Source: Warburgia ugandensis (lineage: Eukaryota; Streptophyta; Magnoliopsida; Canellales; Canellaceae). From it: a stretch of 64,000 nucleotides of DNA. Shown here piece by piece: positions 45,204-56,852 of this stretch. Both the position numbers and the translations under genes were made by a program. A model generated the notes under the pieces. The model searched no databases. It had not been told where the DNA came from and was given only the letters and a program-made list of their open reading frames with translations. The stretch lies in assembly GCA_035236585.1 (NCBI GenBank), contig CP141134.1, forward strand, positions 24,110,414 through 24,174,413, given 5' to 3'. Within the stretch, counting starts at the first letter, position 1, and the number at the start of each line of letters is the position of its first letter.

Positions 45204-47104
45204 GATTACATTCAATAAGAAATATAATGAAATCATCTGACGCGAAATATCAATGTCATGAAAAATCTCATATGATAAAACATGTACAAGGCACGTCAAA
45301 TCACTAGACATCCATAATGAAGAACACATGAAATCATAAGTCTGAAAAAATTGATATCAAATCTAATCATCATGGCATGCAAGGTATGAGCAACACATGA
45401 ATATGCATCCATTAAAAGTAATAAGAATCTGTGTCCATACTATAATATAAATGCATGTCATGATAAACAGAACACTATGCACAATCAAACCTGATGAGTG
45501 TCTAATGAGTACTTATCCCAAACTTAGGATCCCTCGCATGTAGCTCGCACACCAGGTAGCTCGCTTAACCCATAGGCCAACCCACATTTAGCTACCCACA
45601 TGGGCTTCACCCTACATACATTGTCACACTGTCGGTATACATACCCATATGCATTGCATGGACATGCAAAATAAATGCATGGGCTACTATGCTACAGTGG
45701 CAACCACTCCAGGGTGTTAAACACAGCCGCTCACTGTCAACACCAAAATGGGAGACTTTTGTCTTCCATGCATGGGGCTGGTTAGACTCGCGCGTGTGGC
45801 CTACCCCTGACTATCACAAAACGCGCGCAGTTATCCACATACCAGGGCTAGTGTCTATCATCCACAAATTTAGAGGGCAGGTGATCAACCCTACAACCCT
45901 CCTAGTATAGTACCCACTGAGCAGTAGCACCCATCATAAATCAACAAACCATGAATCAAGAATTGAAATTCGTGCATAATCATTCTCAATAAAACCAATA
46001 GAGAGAGTAATTCAATATATTAATACAATGCATAAAAAATCAGTGTATAACATCCTCAAATAATCCAAGTTAATGCCCTATAAAATGTATTAAGAAGTAG
46101 TGTGTATAAATCATGCACAAAAGGAGTAGCAATCATATCGGCAATACATGCTAAAAAGCAATCTCATGTAAATATGATAGGACATAAAACTCATGCTTCA
46201 AATTTCTCAAATAATATATCATGATTTAAGAAATCATGAAAAAATACCAAATGTAATCACTTACCTCAAAACGCAGTACTCCAATTAGGCGTGTAAGCTA
46301 TATCACGTCGTGCGCTCTGACATACCTGTCATATCATAAGTCATCGATCACTTAGTGTTCTCAAATCACAAAATAAACAAATCCAAGTGATAACTTCCCT
46401 GATTTGATGGTTAATCCTAAATTAACAGCTTAGATCATCTGATTAACCCTCCATTAGGGCAATCCTAAGCTAGATGTTGGTCTTTCTAACATCTAAACCG
46501 TCATCTTCCTTCTTTAATCATCAATCTATGTCATGATTCATTCAATTAATATCCGTTAATCAATAAAGGGCCAATCTCTTTCATCTTATGAAGTTTGGAG
46601 CCAATCCAACTGTTGGATTGCTCTTTATCATTTATAATCAACATCTGATTGTTAATTCCAATCATTTTTATCATGATCCATCTAATTTCTATGTTTGATT
46701 AGTGATTTACATGTATGTCCTTAATTAAGCATCAATCTGACAGTCAGATTGCTCTCTGATTAGCCAATCCTAAGGCACCTAATCAGATCAATGGTCAAGA
46801 TCACTTTTCTTGACAAACATTTGAGATTTACTCTTCTAATCCCCTGATCATCTCATATTTAATGCATACAATCAATTTCTAAGGCCTAATCATCTATTGA
46901 TCGGCATGATCTAGGTTGTTAATTAGTATTTTGTAATTTGATAATTTTAAAAGTGGTTAAATCAAGGTTTTCATCTCAAATCTAGGTCTACGTTGTCAAG
47001 ATGATCACAATGGATGTCTCGGATCATGATTTGGACCTCTGTAGCTCTCAAAATTGAGTTTTTAGTAAATGAACGATCCAAAAATACCCCTTTTAATCAA
47101 TAAA

Positions 47105-47300
47105 TTAATGTGGCATCACGAGGATGCGTGCATGCGTGTATGGAACATGTCCCCACGTGCACCACCATCTCCAGGATGCATGTGCGTTCCACCGCACTCG
47201 GAGACGACACGCACGCTGCCCGGACGTGTTACGTGTCACACATCTCCAGGTGTGTCTTGGCGTTCTCGACTAGCTTGCCCTCGCCGGAGACGACGACTAG
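47105..47300 (-). promoter_or_regulatory. CpG-rich block of solo LTR 2
   Basis: This is a locally CpG-rich stretch in an AT-rich LTR, in a position comparable to the blocks of elements A and B. Solo LTR 1 has a weaker equivalent at about 18015-18225. It may be a U3 promoter area; no TATA motif is clear. Confidence 0.3.
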
Positions 47301-48295
47301 ACTCCGGTCGCCGCCAATGATGACCATGTTGCCCACATTTTGTGATTCTTATACCATTTTAATTGATTTTTCGTGCACATTCACTTTATGACATTTCCAT
47401 TCATAGATTTTGCATGTTTCTGAGGTTTTTACATAATTTTTTACCACATTTATAAAATCTCCCCTTTACTATTTTTTCTCATTTTTGGGGTCTCTAGTCA
47501 TCATATCACCATGATATTTCATGAGTTTGTTTCTTGTTTCATTGTGCACAAGATGAGCGGTTCAGATAATCCATTTGACACCATTTCATTAGTTTATTTT
47601 TACATCAATAGTAACACATAAACACTCATCGAAAAACGGCAATCCACGCCATTTTTCAGAGTTATAAATGGTAAAAACCCAACAAAAAACTCCAAAAACT
47701 AATAAAAAATGGGAAAATGGAAAAGCTCGAGGCCTACCTCAGGTTAGGCACCCCAAGGAAGGAGTATTCCGTTACACGTGCATACATGACAGGGGGAAAA
47801 TAGTGTCATCACCGTCGTTGCTGGCTTTGGAAGTCATCGCTGGTGACACAGGAAAATGAGGAGGGGGAGTTAATGCGAGGTGGACTTCAAAGTGGGCATT
47901 AATGGTCGGTGAGGTGCATTTAAAGCCCCCCATGAATGCATTTTTAAATTTTTTTCTAAAAAATCTAAATTTATTAATTATTGAAATGATTACTAGCCAT
48001 AAATGTTGGCAATCATCACCATGCCCATTAATGCCTATCCCATCATCAATTTCATTGTTGATTTAATGGGCCTTGCATGTAAAATTACAAATTTATTCCT
48101 TATGCTTATTTTATTAAATTCAAAAATTAAAATAATTAGCCATTTTTTCTCTAGTCTTCGATTTTAGCATTCTTAGTGGTGTCGAATTTCATTTCTCAAG
48201 CACATTTCAAATATTGACGTTTTAGTTCTAGATTTTATCTCTAAAATTTTCTAAAATTATGCATTTTTTAGAATTTAAAAATAACAAATATTATA

Positions 48296-49140
48296 AGTTC
48301 GTAGTAGTCTACTTAGATGATATTGTGGTCTATAGTCAGATGTTGGAGGAACACTTAGACCACTTACGAGCTGTATTCCAAGTATTGAGAGAAAACTCTC
48401 TCTATGTCAAGAAGGAAAAATGTTCCTTTGCCCTATAAGAGGTATTGTTTCTTGGGCATTTGATTAGAAGAGGACGGATATGGATGGATAAGGTCAAGAT
48501 TCAAGCTATTGTAGAATGGGAAATACCCACGAAGGTTACTTAGTTGCGTAGCTTCTTGGGCCCTGTTAACTATTATAGAAGGTTTATAGCAGGGTACTGC
48601 CAATGTGCTACTTCATTAACAAATTTGTTAAGGAAGAATAACCCTTGGCAATGGACTGATTGATGCCCAAAGGCCTTTAAAGAACTCAAGGATGTGGTGA
48701 CAGCTGAACTCATTCTTAGGTTGGCGAATCACACGAAACCTTTTGAGGTACACACTGATGCTTCTAACTTTACAATTGAAGGAGTCTTGGAACATGAAGG
48801 TTACCCTATTGCCTACGAAAGCTGGAAGCTGAATGAGATAGAAAGAAAGTATACAGTCTAGGAGAAGGAAATGATGGCAGCGGTCCATTGCCTAAGAACG
48901 TGGAGGCATTACTTGTTTGGATCATAATTTATAGTTAAGATAGATAATATTGCCACCAGTTACTTTCAAACTTAAAAGAAGCTAAGTGCCAAGCAGGCTC
49001 GATTGCAAGATTTCTTGGTCGAGTTTGATATGGTCCTGGAGTACAAGCCTGGAAGGATCAATCAGGTTGCTGATGCACTAAGTCAAAAAGTTGAGCATGC
49101 ATTGTTGAAGATTAATCACCTTGCAATGGTAAGCAAACTA
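48296..49140 (+). pseudogene. Element C RT C-part and RNase H
   Basis: It resumes with FVVVYLDDIVVYS, with the catalytic Asp pair intact, then [26 protein letters not shown], and the RNase H blocks VHTDASNF, EKEMMAAVHCLRTWRHYL and VADALS. Several TAG codons replace Gln, and TGA replaces Trp or Arg. Confidence 0.87.
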
Positions 49141-49837
49141 AAGGAGACGGTACCTGATCATATATGAGAAGGACTTAGAAATGATGATGTTGCCAAAGGT
49201 ATCATCCAAGCTATTAAGGATGGGAAAACAAGGAGATTTTAGCAAGAGGAGGGACTTTTTTACACCAAAGAAAATCATTTTTATGTACAAAGATGGGGAA
49301 CCCTGAGGAAAGAGCTAATAAGGGAATGTTATGACACATTGTGGGCAGGTCACCTAGGGCAAAGACAAAGCCTTGCCTTGTTAGAAACTAAGTATTATTG
49401 GCCTCGAATGATAGACGACATAGATGAATATGCGAAAACCTGTTTAGTATGTCAACAAGACAAGGTGGAACACTAGATGCCGAGGGTTGCTTAAACCATT
49501 GCTTATGCATAAGAGGTCGTGGGAAAGTATCTCAATGGACTTCATATCAGCATTGCCAAAGGTGGAAGGAATGGGGTCTATCTTAGTGGTGGTAGACCAC
49601 ATCCCCAAATATGCAACCTTCGTTGTTGCCCCAACAAATTGTACAATTGATGAAGCTGCCAGATTGATCCTTAAGAACGTGGTGAAGTATTGGGTAGTTC
49701 CTAAGACAATCATAAGTGATCGAGACCCATGGTTTACAGAAAAGTTTTGGATGAAAATGTTTAAACTCTTAGGGATGGAGCTTTGCTTCTCCACTAGCTT
49801 TCACCCACAAATGGATGGGTAGACAGAACACACCAAT
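49141..49837 (+). pseudogene. Element C integrase, N-terminal part
   Basis: Zinc-binding domain: AGHLGQ, then YYWPRMIDDIDEY and CLVCQQDK (Cys pair). Core: SWESISMDFISALPK (first Asp), VVVDHIPKYATF, IISDRDPWFTEKFW (second Asp) and TSFHPQMDG, then a TAG and TEHTN with the catalytic Glu. A frameshift lies near 49480. The frame is cut at 49838 by the large solo LTR. Confidence 0.87.
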
Positions 49838-52800
49838 TGTAACACCCCTAATTTTTGATAAAGAATTAAATAAATATTAACATTTAGAATTTCAATAAAA
49901 ATCAGGCTGGAATATTAGGGTTATGAAATATGCACTTCTCATAGAAGTGAAATCAAGGTATAAGACCTATATAATTGAAAACATATGCAACAAACGCTTT
50001 AAAATGACTGTAAGCACGCCAATTTCTGAATACGGATGAAAAATCTGTATTTTTCTTCATTTTAATGAATGAAAGGGCAAAATGGTAATTTCACAATTAA
50101 CCAAGACTTGAGATCTCAAAATATGGAATGTACTTAGAAATACGAATCCAATGCCACTAAGTATGCTCAATTCCGAGCTCGAGAGAATAAAATGGATTTT
50201 TCTCCATAAAAGGGCAATTTGGTCTTTTCATACTCATGTGGGGCCCACAAGTGACCCACAAAGGGATCCAACGTCTAGAAAACATACAATCATTAGTCAA
50301 ACCACTACCACTTGCTAGTGGAGAAGGAGGTGGTAGTGGGAATCTAATATACATTAAATAATAAAAAGGAGAAAACATAATTATTGCATGTTATTATGAA
50401 AACCACTCAAAACCTCTATAAATAGACCTCAGAAAAATTCTCAAAAATATTTATAAAATCATTCACGAGGTCCCCTAGTATGCTGAAAATTTTCAGATCC
50501 ATAAACCTCCCCAAACTCCCCCAAGTTCTTCCTCTTCTTCTCTTATTATTTTTACTAAGGGTGTGTCCACAGACGCACCAGGCTCTCCAGACTGAGTGGA
50601 GAAGTCGGGAGCGTCCATGGACGCGTCATCCCCGATGGAAACGGGTTTCTGCCCAGGAAACCCTATTTCAATTACCCATCAAGTTTGAACCGTAAAAACA
50701 CCATCTCCACCATTGGATCTTTTGAGGATGATCCAAATCTCTGATTTCTAGAAAAATAAAAAAGAAGGTCAACCCAGTAAGGGTTACCGTCTCTGGCAGG
50801 TTCTTCAAGCTATTACGGAATATCTGACCGTCCAAAGATGATCTTTCACCATTGATAAGTTCTGTAAGGGTGATATCTACTAAAGCCCTATGGTGTTCTA
50901 CCTTCTCCGGCAATGAAAACGGAGAAAATTCCGTCTGTATATGAATTTCCCACAAAAGCTAGGGTTTCCTATTTGTCCGGCGTTTTTCTTCTTTCTCTGG
51001 TGATATTTCTCCCCTAGACCGGCTCAGGTAGGCCACTCTCACTCCCCTCTTTCATTTCCGACAAGTAGTTTGGGTTTTCTGGCCAAGATGGGAGCTCCCC
51101 AGCCGTTGATCCATCGGAGACGATGGATGCGGCATTAAGGGTTGAGATCTCATCCATTGGAGACGTTGGATGACTTTCTGGGGTTCCAAAACCCCAGGAG
51201 ATGAAATCTGGGCTTTTGATTTTAACGGATGGAGGAGATCGGGTCACAGGCGATCCGACGGTCTAGATCAGACCGTCTCGCCTGTAGTCGGTCACCCCTG
51301 CCTAGATACCTGGGTTAGACGGTAACAGGAGCGGGACAGTGATCATCCCGTACCTGTAACCCAGATCGAATCTGGTCCGTCCATTCAATTAACTATAACC
51401 TTTATTTCTTCAATTCAGAGCTCGATATAGCTCTGATTTTAGATCAGAAAGTTTCTACAGATTCCATGTCACTTGATCTAGATATTGAATATATTATATT
51501 CATGTTTCAAGTTGTGATTATATATGTTATTTGTGAAAATCAGTATCCATGATCATAGATCATGGATCAAATGACTTTAAAAGACAAATTTGAACCAATG
51601 GATGTCTTCAAAGACACTCTAATACGTTAGGATCATGTTCACAGTCGGATTTATATTCTTATATATGAATGAATTGATCAAAAATAGTAAAGATGGAATT
51701 CAGCCCTTAAAACGGGTTGAAATCTTAAAATCTTAATTCTGATGGTAATTGACCTTTAAATTTAGATCTGAAACTTTTCTCAGATTCATATTTATATTAA
51801 GAATACACTTAACATATTAGATCATGTTTTTAAGTAGTATCTACATGATCCATTCAATCAAATATGTGACATTGATTATGGATCATGGCCCATATGACCC
51901 CAAACATAAAATCTGAACAGTTGGATGTGTTTATAAGGTTCCAAAACCTTAAAAACCATGTTCACAGTAGAATTTTTATGTCTCTATATCAGCCCGATTA
52001 ATACAAAACAGTAAGGTGAAATTCAGCCCTTAAAAAGGGCTGAAATCTTAAAATTTCAATTTTGATTTCAATTGAGATCCAAATTGAGATCGAAAAGTTG
52101 TTATGGATTCCTTGTAATAATCAAAATGGACTGAATATATAAAAATTTAATTTTAATTAATTAAAATTTCTGTAATTAAGTGGATAAGTAACTAACATCC
52201 TTGATCTACAAGATCTAGGATGATCAGACCACTAATACCTCATTGGATGATGATGTTATAACATAATAAATAATATCAGTAGATTAAATGGTATAGATTG
52301 GGCATATCTTAAGAGATCTAGCCTTAAGAGTTACTAAAATCCCTAAAAATGAATAGTATCCCCTAGATCAAGATGATCCAAGATGATTGGACAGCATGAA
52401 TGTATTTTTATGATGATCTTGAGATAAGATCATAGGGATTTAATGAATGGATGATGTGGATTTGGGCTAGATCAAGATCTATGCCCTTAAATGGTACAAA
52501 GTAACCTAAGATCTCCTTGATCGGGTAGATCAAGGAAGATCAAATCAATGGATGAGATAAATCCATGATTTAATAATTAAATTACATCAATATAATATGT
52601 TGGATCTAAAATAGAATGAAGGATCAAGATCTAAACCCTAAAGAGATGAAAAATAAATATAGATCAATTAAGACCCTTGGATCATGATAACATGTTGGAT
52701 TTCTATTTCAATTATTGAACATTATGATAATTGTCTTTCATTACTTAGTTGAATTATTTATTTAATTGGTTATTTAATTGTTTCTTTAAGTGTTAGTTAA

Positions 52801-53812
52801 TTGTTTATTCATGCTTTAAATTTATGCTTCGATGCTTAAGTAATTGTAATTTCATTGAAATGGAAATTAAATGAAATTAGAAGGAAGGGACATTCACATG
52901 GAATGTATGACATAGACTTAATGATAGTAAGGACCATAGTTAGTAGGATAATATAAGGAACATAAATTCCTTGGTCCAACTTAGGAGAATAATAAATCTC
53001 CATGAATGACATTTTAGTTCATGGATTTAATTAAAAACAATTAGAAAGAGTACTTAGGATTAAATGCTCATAGGAACCTTATGAAGGGTTGAGTTAGGGT
53101 CAAGCTAGTGAATGATGGACATAGTGGTTAAGGGGGTTATCTAATAGAGCCACGCTCTCCCCCCACCTTCCGTTGACGTTTGTGAGGTTTAAACCCCTCC
53201 TTACATGAGGATTGAAGTAGCCACTTTGTGTTCAACCATTCAACTAGTAAGCCTTTGCCAATTTGAAATAAGAGGAGCAATCTAGATGTAAAATGAAATA
53301 AGCTACCCTCAACCAATAAAACATTAATTGGTTGAGTAATAATAATAAGAGCATAAAATGTAGTAAATCATTTAATCTTAATAAAAAAATGGTAATCAAG
53401 ATAAGGATGATCAAACAAAATCCATAGGATCTTGGATGATCAAAAGCAAATACTAATGTAGTATTGTATTACATGTGTATCTGTATAGTATGTATGCGTA
53501 TGTAGAAGAACATAGATAGAGAATCCCAAACCCTTGATCAAATTTGATTCAAAAAAAAGTAGGGTATCATCTATAGGAATACATACTTGAATAGGGAAAT
53601 AACCTTATACATACGGTTTGACAGATGGATGAATCCAGACCATGATGGACATTGTGGAAGAATACACTGGAGATGTATGAATCAAGATACTACTTTGAGG
53701 TAGGTGGATATACAATGATATATTAGAGATTCATGTATAGATATACATGATTATCTGTCTAAAAATATAGACCTTCATTATATCAGTATGCTTAGTACCT
53801 TAGCATAGTCAT

Positions 53813-54180
53813 GATCCAAACAAGTGATCCAAAACTTATAATCCAAAACAGATGATCCAACTAAGTGATCCAAAATACACGATCCAACTAAGTGATCCAA
53901 AAACATATGATCAAACTAAGGCATCCAAAACATATGAATCAATTAAGGGATCCAAAACATATGATCCAATGAAGGGATCCAAAACATACAATCCAATTAA
54001 GGGGTCCAAAACATATGATCCAATTAAGGGATCCAAAACATATGAACCAATTGAGGGATCCAAAACATATGATCCAATTAAGTGATCCAAAAGATATGAT
54101 CCAATTAAGTGATCCAAATGGGATCTAACCAAATGATCAAACAAAGTGATCCAAAACATGGGATCTAACCAAATGATCAA
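53813..54180 (+). repeat. 27-bp tandem array (about 12 units)
   Basis: The unit is close to GATCCAAAACATATGATCCA plus ATTAAGG. Early units are shorter or diverged; the central ones (53925-54090) are near identical. Two longer units with GGGATCTAACCAAATGATCA close the array. As 27 is a multiple of three, it gives an open frame of GSKTYDPIK repeats, which is not evidence of a protein. Confidence 0.9.
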
Positions 54181-54659
54181 ACAAAGAGATCTAAACTCAT
54201 AATCTAATCCACTTGATCTAATTTAATGATCAAGTATAATGAGGTGAAAGTACTAAGATATGAAGACTAAGGAAACCCTAAGAATAGGGTATGTACAATA
54301 TTCCAGCCTTAGTTAAACAGATAGACCGTCTGATATGTACAATATATTTTCCATACAAGTATGGAGACTTGTGGATTTTGATTTACACAGAGATAGAGAC
54401 TGGGGATCATATGCTAGGGAAGTTATGAGAGTTTGGCCACCCACTTCCTGAAATTTATATGATGGATACCATGCCCAAAAAGAGGCTAAATGTTGGGCGG
54501 GGCAATAATGGGAAGGCCCCACTGTAATAGCCATGGTCCACCTCATGAGACATGGATTGATTATTCCACAGTTGGTGTCAGTGGATGATTATACAGTTAT
54601 CTAGGCGTGCTGTATGGATTGAGGATGTAAGCATAGTAGTCCTAATGTATTTTGCATTA

Positions 54660-54980
54660 TGATGCACATATGATAGGCATAGTATGATGCCATGGCATGA
54701 TGATATGCCATTACATGAGTTCTTAGAATGAACACCCCATATGATAATTGGCTAGGTATTGCTCTCCTAAGTGGGAGTATAGCCAGGTGAAGGAACAAGT
54801 ATGGCATGATGATATGCTATTACAGGAGTTCCTAGAATGAAAACCCCGTATGAGGATTGGCTAGGTATTACTCTCCTAAGTGGGAGTATAGCTAGGGGAA
54901 GGAACAAGTGTTGAGTAATCTTTGGCTAAGTATTGCTCTCCTAAGTGGGAGCATAGCCAGGGGAAGTAACAAGCTTTGAG
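54660..54980 (+). repeat. About 110-bp tandem repeat, three units
   Basis: Units contain GGCTAGGTATT-CTCTCCTAAGTGGGAGTA and GGGGAAGGAACAAG. The first two also share GATGATATGC-ATTACA-GAGTTC. The CTCCTAAGTGGGAG part is an imperfect palindrome. Confidence 0.88.
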
Positions 54981-55100
54981 CAATCTTCACTATATTAACT
55001 AATTTGTCTTGTACTACATAAATAGATAACTATGATGAAATAAGGACTGAGGTATGTACTCTTATGTTGATGAAGTAGTATGTTTTTGTATTCCCCTATC

Positions 55101-55150
55101 AAGCATAGCTTGCTGAGGTATTGTACATGTTTCCATGTTTACAATACCTC
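55101..55150 (+). promoter_or_regulatory. LTR double stem-loop (solo LTR D), with paired changes
   Basis: A small CAAGC-ata-GCTTG stem is followed by a 10-bp main stem, GAGGTATTGT with ACAATACCTC (55115-55150). Compared with GAGGCATTGC/GCAATGCCTC in other LTRs, two base pairs are changed on both sides. It lies about 440 bp from the LTR 3' end. Confidence 0.65.
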
Positions 55151-55591
55151 AGATACAGAGAAGGAGGGTTAGAAGCTCAAGACTATAGAAGACTTAAGAA
55201 GATGTGGATGAATAATCAAACAAGATACCTCCTCTTGAAGACATATCTTTTATTTGAGGGAATTGTATTGTACTAAGAGTTTTTAATGTATGGTGAGGTT
55301 GTAAATTTTGGATTATGTAATTTGGACAGGTATTGTACTGATACTGTGCTGTACTATAAACCACTGGATGGATCCTGGAAGTTTAATAAAATTATATTCC
55401 TTTAATGAAATTTTATTTTGTACACAAATTGTACTTATGTTATGTATGAAGTGGTGACTTGGGTTTTCAAAACAAGTTTAAAAAGAAAAGAATTTTCGCT
55501 GCTTTGTTTTGCGAATTTTTTTTACTGAGGGGACGCCCTTGCCTTTGAAAAATATATTATAAAATGTGTTTTAAAAACCCGGGTTGTCACA

Positions 55592-56361
55592 CCAATGCCC
55601 TACTAGAAGAGTACCTTTGGCATTTTGTAAGTGCAAACCAAAAGGATTGGGTGAGGCTATTGGATGTGGCTCAATTCTACTATAACTTACAAAGGAGTGA
55701 GTCAATAGGCCACAGCCGATTTGAGTTGGCCACTGGTTAGCAACGTTTGACGATGCTAATAGTAGGAGCAAGTTAGAACGGAAAGAGTCCAGCAGCTTAT
55801 CCGTTTGCCAAAATTAACATGAACAAGCTGACATAGCTAAATCTTATTTACATAAGGCCGCTAAGAGAATGAAGAAATAGGTCGATGAAAAGAGATGGCC
55901 ACTGGAGTTCAAGGTGAGAGATCTTGTCATGATCAACCTACCCCATTAACAGTTCAAAGCATTACAATGCACACATAAGTGACTGGTAAGGAGGTAAGAA
56001 TAACTCTAACCCATCATCAAACAAGTTGGCAAGGTTTCATACCAAGTCCAACTCCCACCATCCCTCAAGATCCATCTTGTCTTCCATTCAAGCATCTTGA
56101 AGCCTTATCATGCAGACATAGAGGATCCATCACGTGGGATTAGTAGACAAGCACCATCATTGATGACTTCGCCATTTGATAAGGAAGTAGAGTACATCAT
56201 CAGTGACCGTGTGAAAAGACAAAGAGGGGTTCAACCTAAGACAAAATACTTAGTGAAATGACAAGGATTGCCGAAGAATGAGGCTATGTGAGAAGAAGCT
56301 AAAACACTGTGACAATTCGAGGAATAGATTGCCAAGTATAAGGAATGCAACGAGGACATCA
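55592..56361 (+). pseudogene. Element C integrase C-part and chromodomain
   Basis: It resumes with NALLEEYLWHFVSANQKDWV, LLDVAQFYYNLQ and a SRFELATG block of the core's end. The C-terminal domain follows around 55900-56100. The chromodomain lies at about 56186-56335: EVEYIISDRVKRQRG, TKYLVK, QGLPKNEA and QFEE. Trp codons of the aromatic cage read TGA or TG-shifted stops here. It binds modified histones in active relatives. Confidence 0.82.
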
Positions 56362-56852
56362 TGTCACGAGGCCCAATTTCACTGCACACCCAATAGGCCT
56401 ATGACCCAGTTGCCATTACTCATAGAGAGGATTCTTGCTTAACCCACTATTGAAAGCCCAAGTCCAAATTCTAGAAAAAGAATCTATAGAAGTTCTCTAG
56501 AATGTTTTTTATTCTAGAGGATGGTAGAATAGTCTAGAATAATGTAGACTAATCCAACACCGTTGGATAAGAGACACTTGTACATAATCTAGACCATTGC
56601 TTGTACCTCCCTAAGCCTAAAAAAAGGGGAGAGTATCTCATTTGTAACATAGAGGAAGCTATTTGAGTTGTAATATAGGTTCTCTTCAAGCAAGTCCCTT
56701 TTGGTTTCTCTTGAGTTCTCTCATTGCTTCTAAGGGTAAGTGAGTGTAGCCCTAGCAAGTGAGGGTAGGCATGAAGGTTGACTTGTGTTTTGCTGAGGAG
56801 TCTTGCACAAGTGCCGCACAAGTTAGCATAGGTAAAATTGCAACCCCGTGGC
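56362..56852 (+). repeat. Element C 3' LTR
   Basis: It starts TGTCACGAGGCC and ends around CCCCGTGGCA. It carries an extra block (about 56400-56435) missing from the 5' LTR. No clear polypurine tract is left before it. Confidence 0.82.

Larger units (their letters stand above)
44728..48295 (-). mobile_element. Solo LTR 2 (3568 bp) inside element C's RT
   Basis: It starts TGTGACACCCC and ends ATATTATA (a mutated ATATTACA), flanked by AGTAC (44723-44727) and AGTTC (48296-48300), a 5-bp duplication with one change. Removing it restores the RT reading order directly. It has no coding or primer site. It is related to solo LTR 1 by its ends, hairpin and the 45680-45930 module. The element strand is minus. 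Confidence 0.88.
49838..55591 (+). mobile_element. Solo LTR D (5754 bp) inside element C's integrase
   Basis: It starts TGTAACACCCC and ends GGTTGTCACA, between perfect CCAAT duplications (49833-49837 and 55592-55596). I see no pol, gag, primer site or polypurine tract in it, so it is best read as a single, very long LTR. It has a mildly GC-richer block (about 50560-51330), two tandem arrays and the conserved double hairpin on the plus strand. A non-coding (LARD-type) element with unrecognised LTRs is less likely, because no long terminal repeat is seen within it. Confidence 0.8.
41879..56852 (+). mobile_element. Element C: second Ty3/gypsy chromovirus, split by two solo LTRs
   Basis: It has short LTRs (about 0.48 kb) at 41879-42352 and 56362-56852. 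Between them, in order, are a primer site, gag with zinc knuckle, protease, RT, RNase H, integrase and a chromodomain. The CFICDGDHRAFECP knuckle and the YLVK-QGLP chromodomain block differ from A and B and suggest another chromovirus branch (Galadriel/Reina/CRM group). Removing the insertions at 44728-48295 and 49838-55591 leaves about 5.6 kb, a normal size. Target duplications at the outer ends are unclear. Many stops show it is dead. Confidence 0.88.

Noticed and set aside
53852..54085. Open frame of GSKTYDPIK repeats
   Set aside because: It results from a 27-bp satellite unit (divisible by three) in a solo LTR. The other strand is open too.
53813..54980. Regularly spaced repeats that could suggest a CRISPR array
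   Set aside because: The units abut with no unique spacers, and the context is a plant LTR. It is a tandem satellite.
49838..55591. A complete non-coding (LARD-like) element with two LTRs
   Set aside because: I found no long direct repeat joining its two ends and no primer site; only one copy of the hairpin is present.
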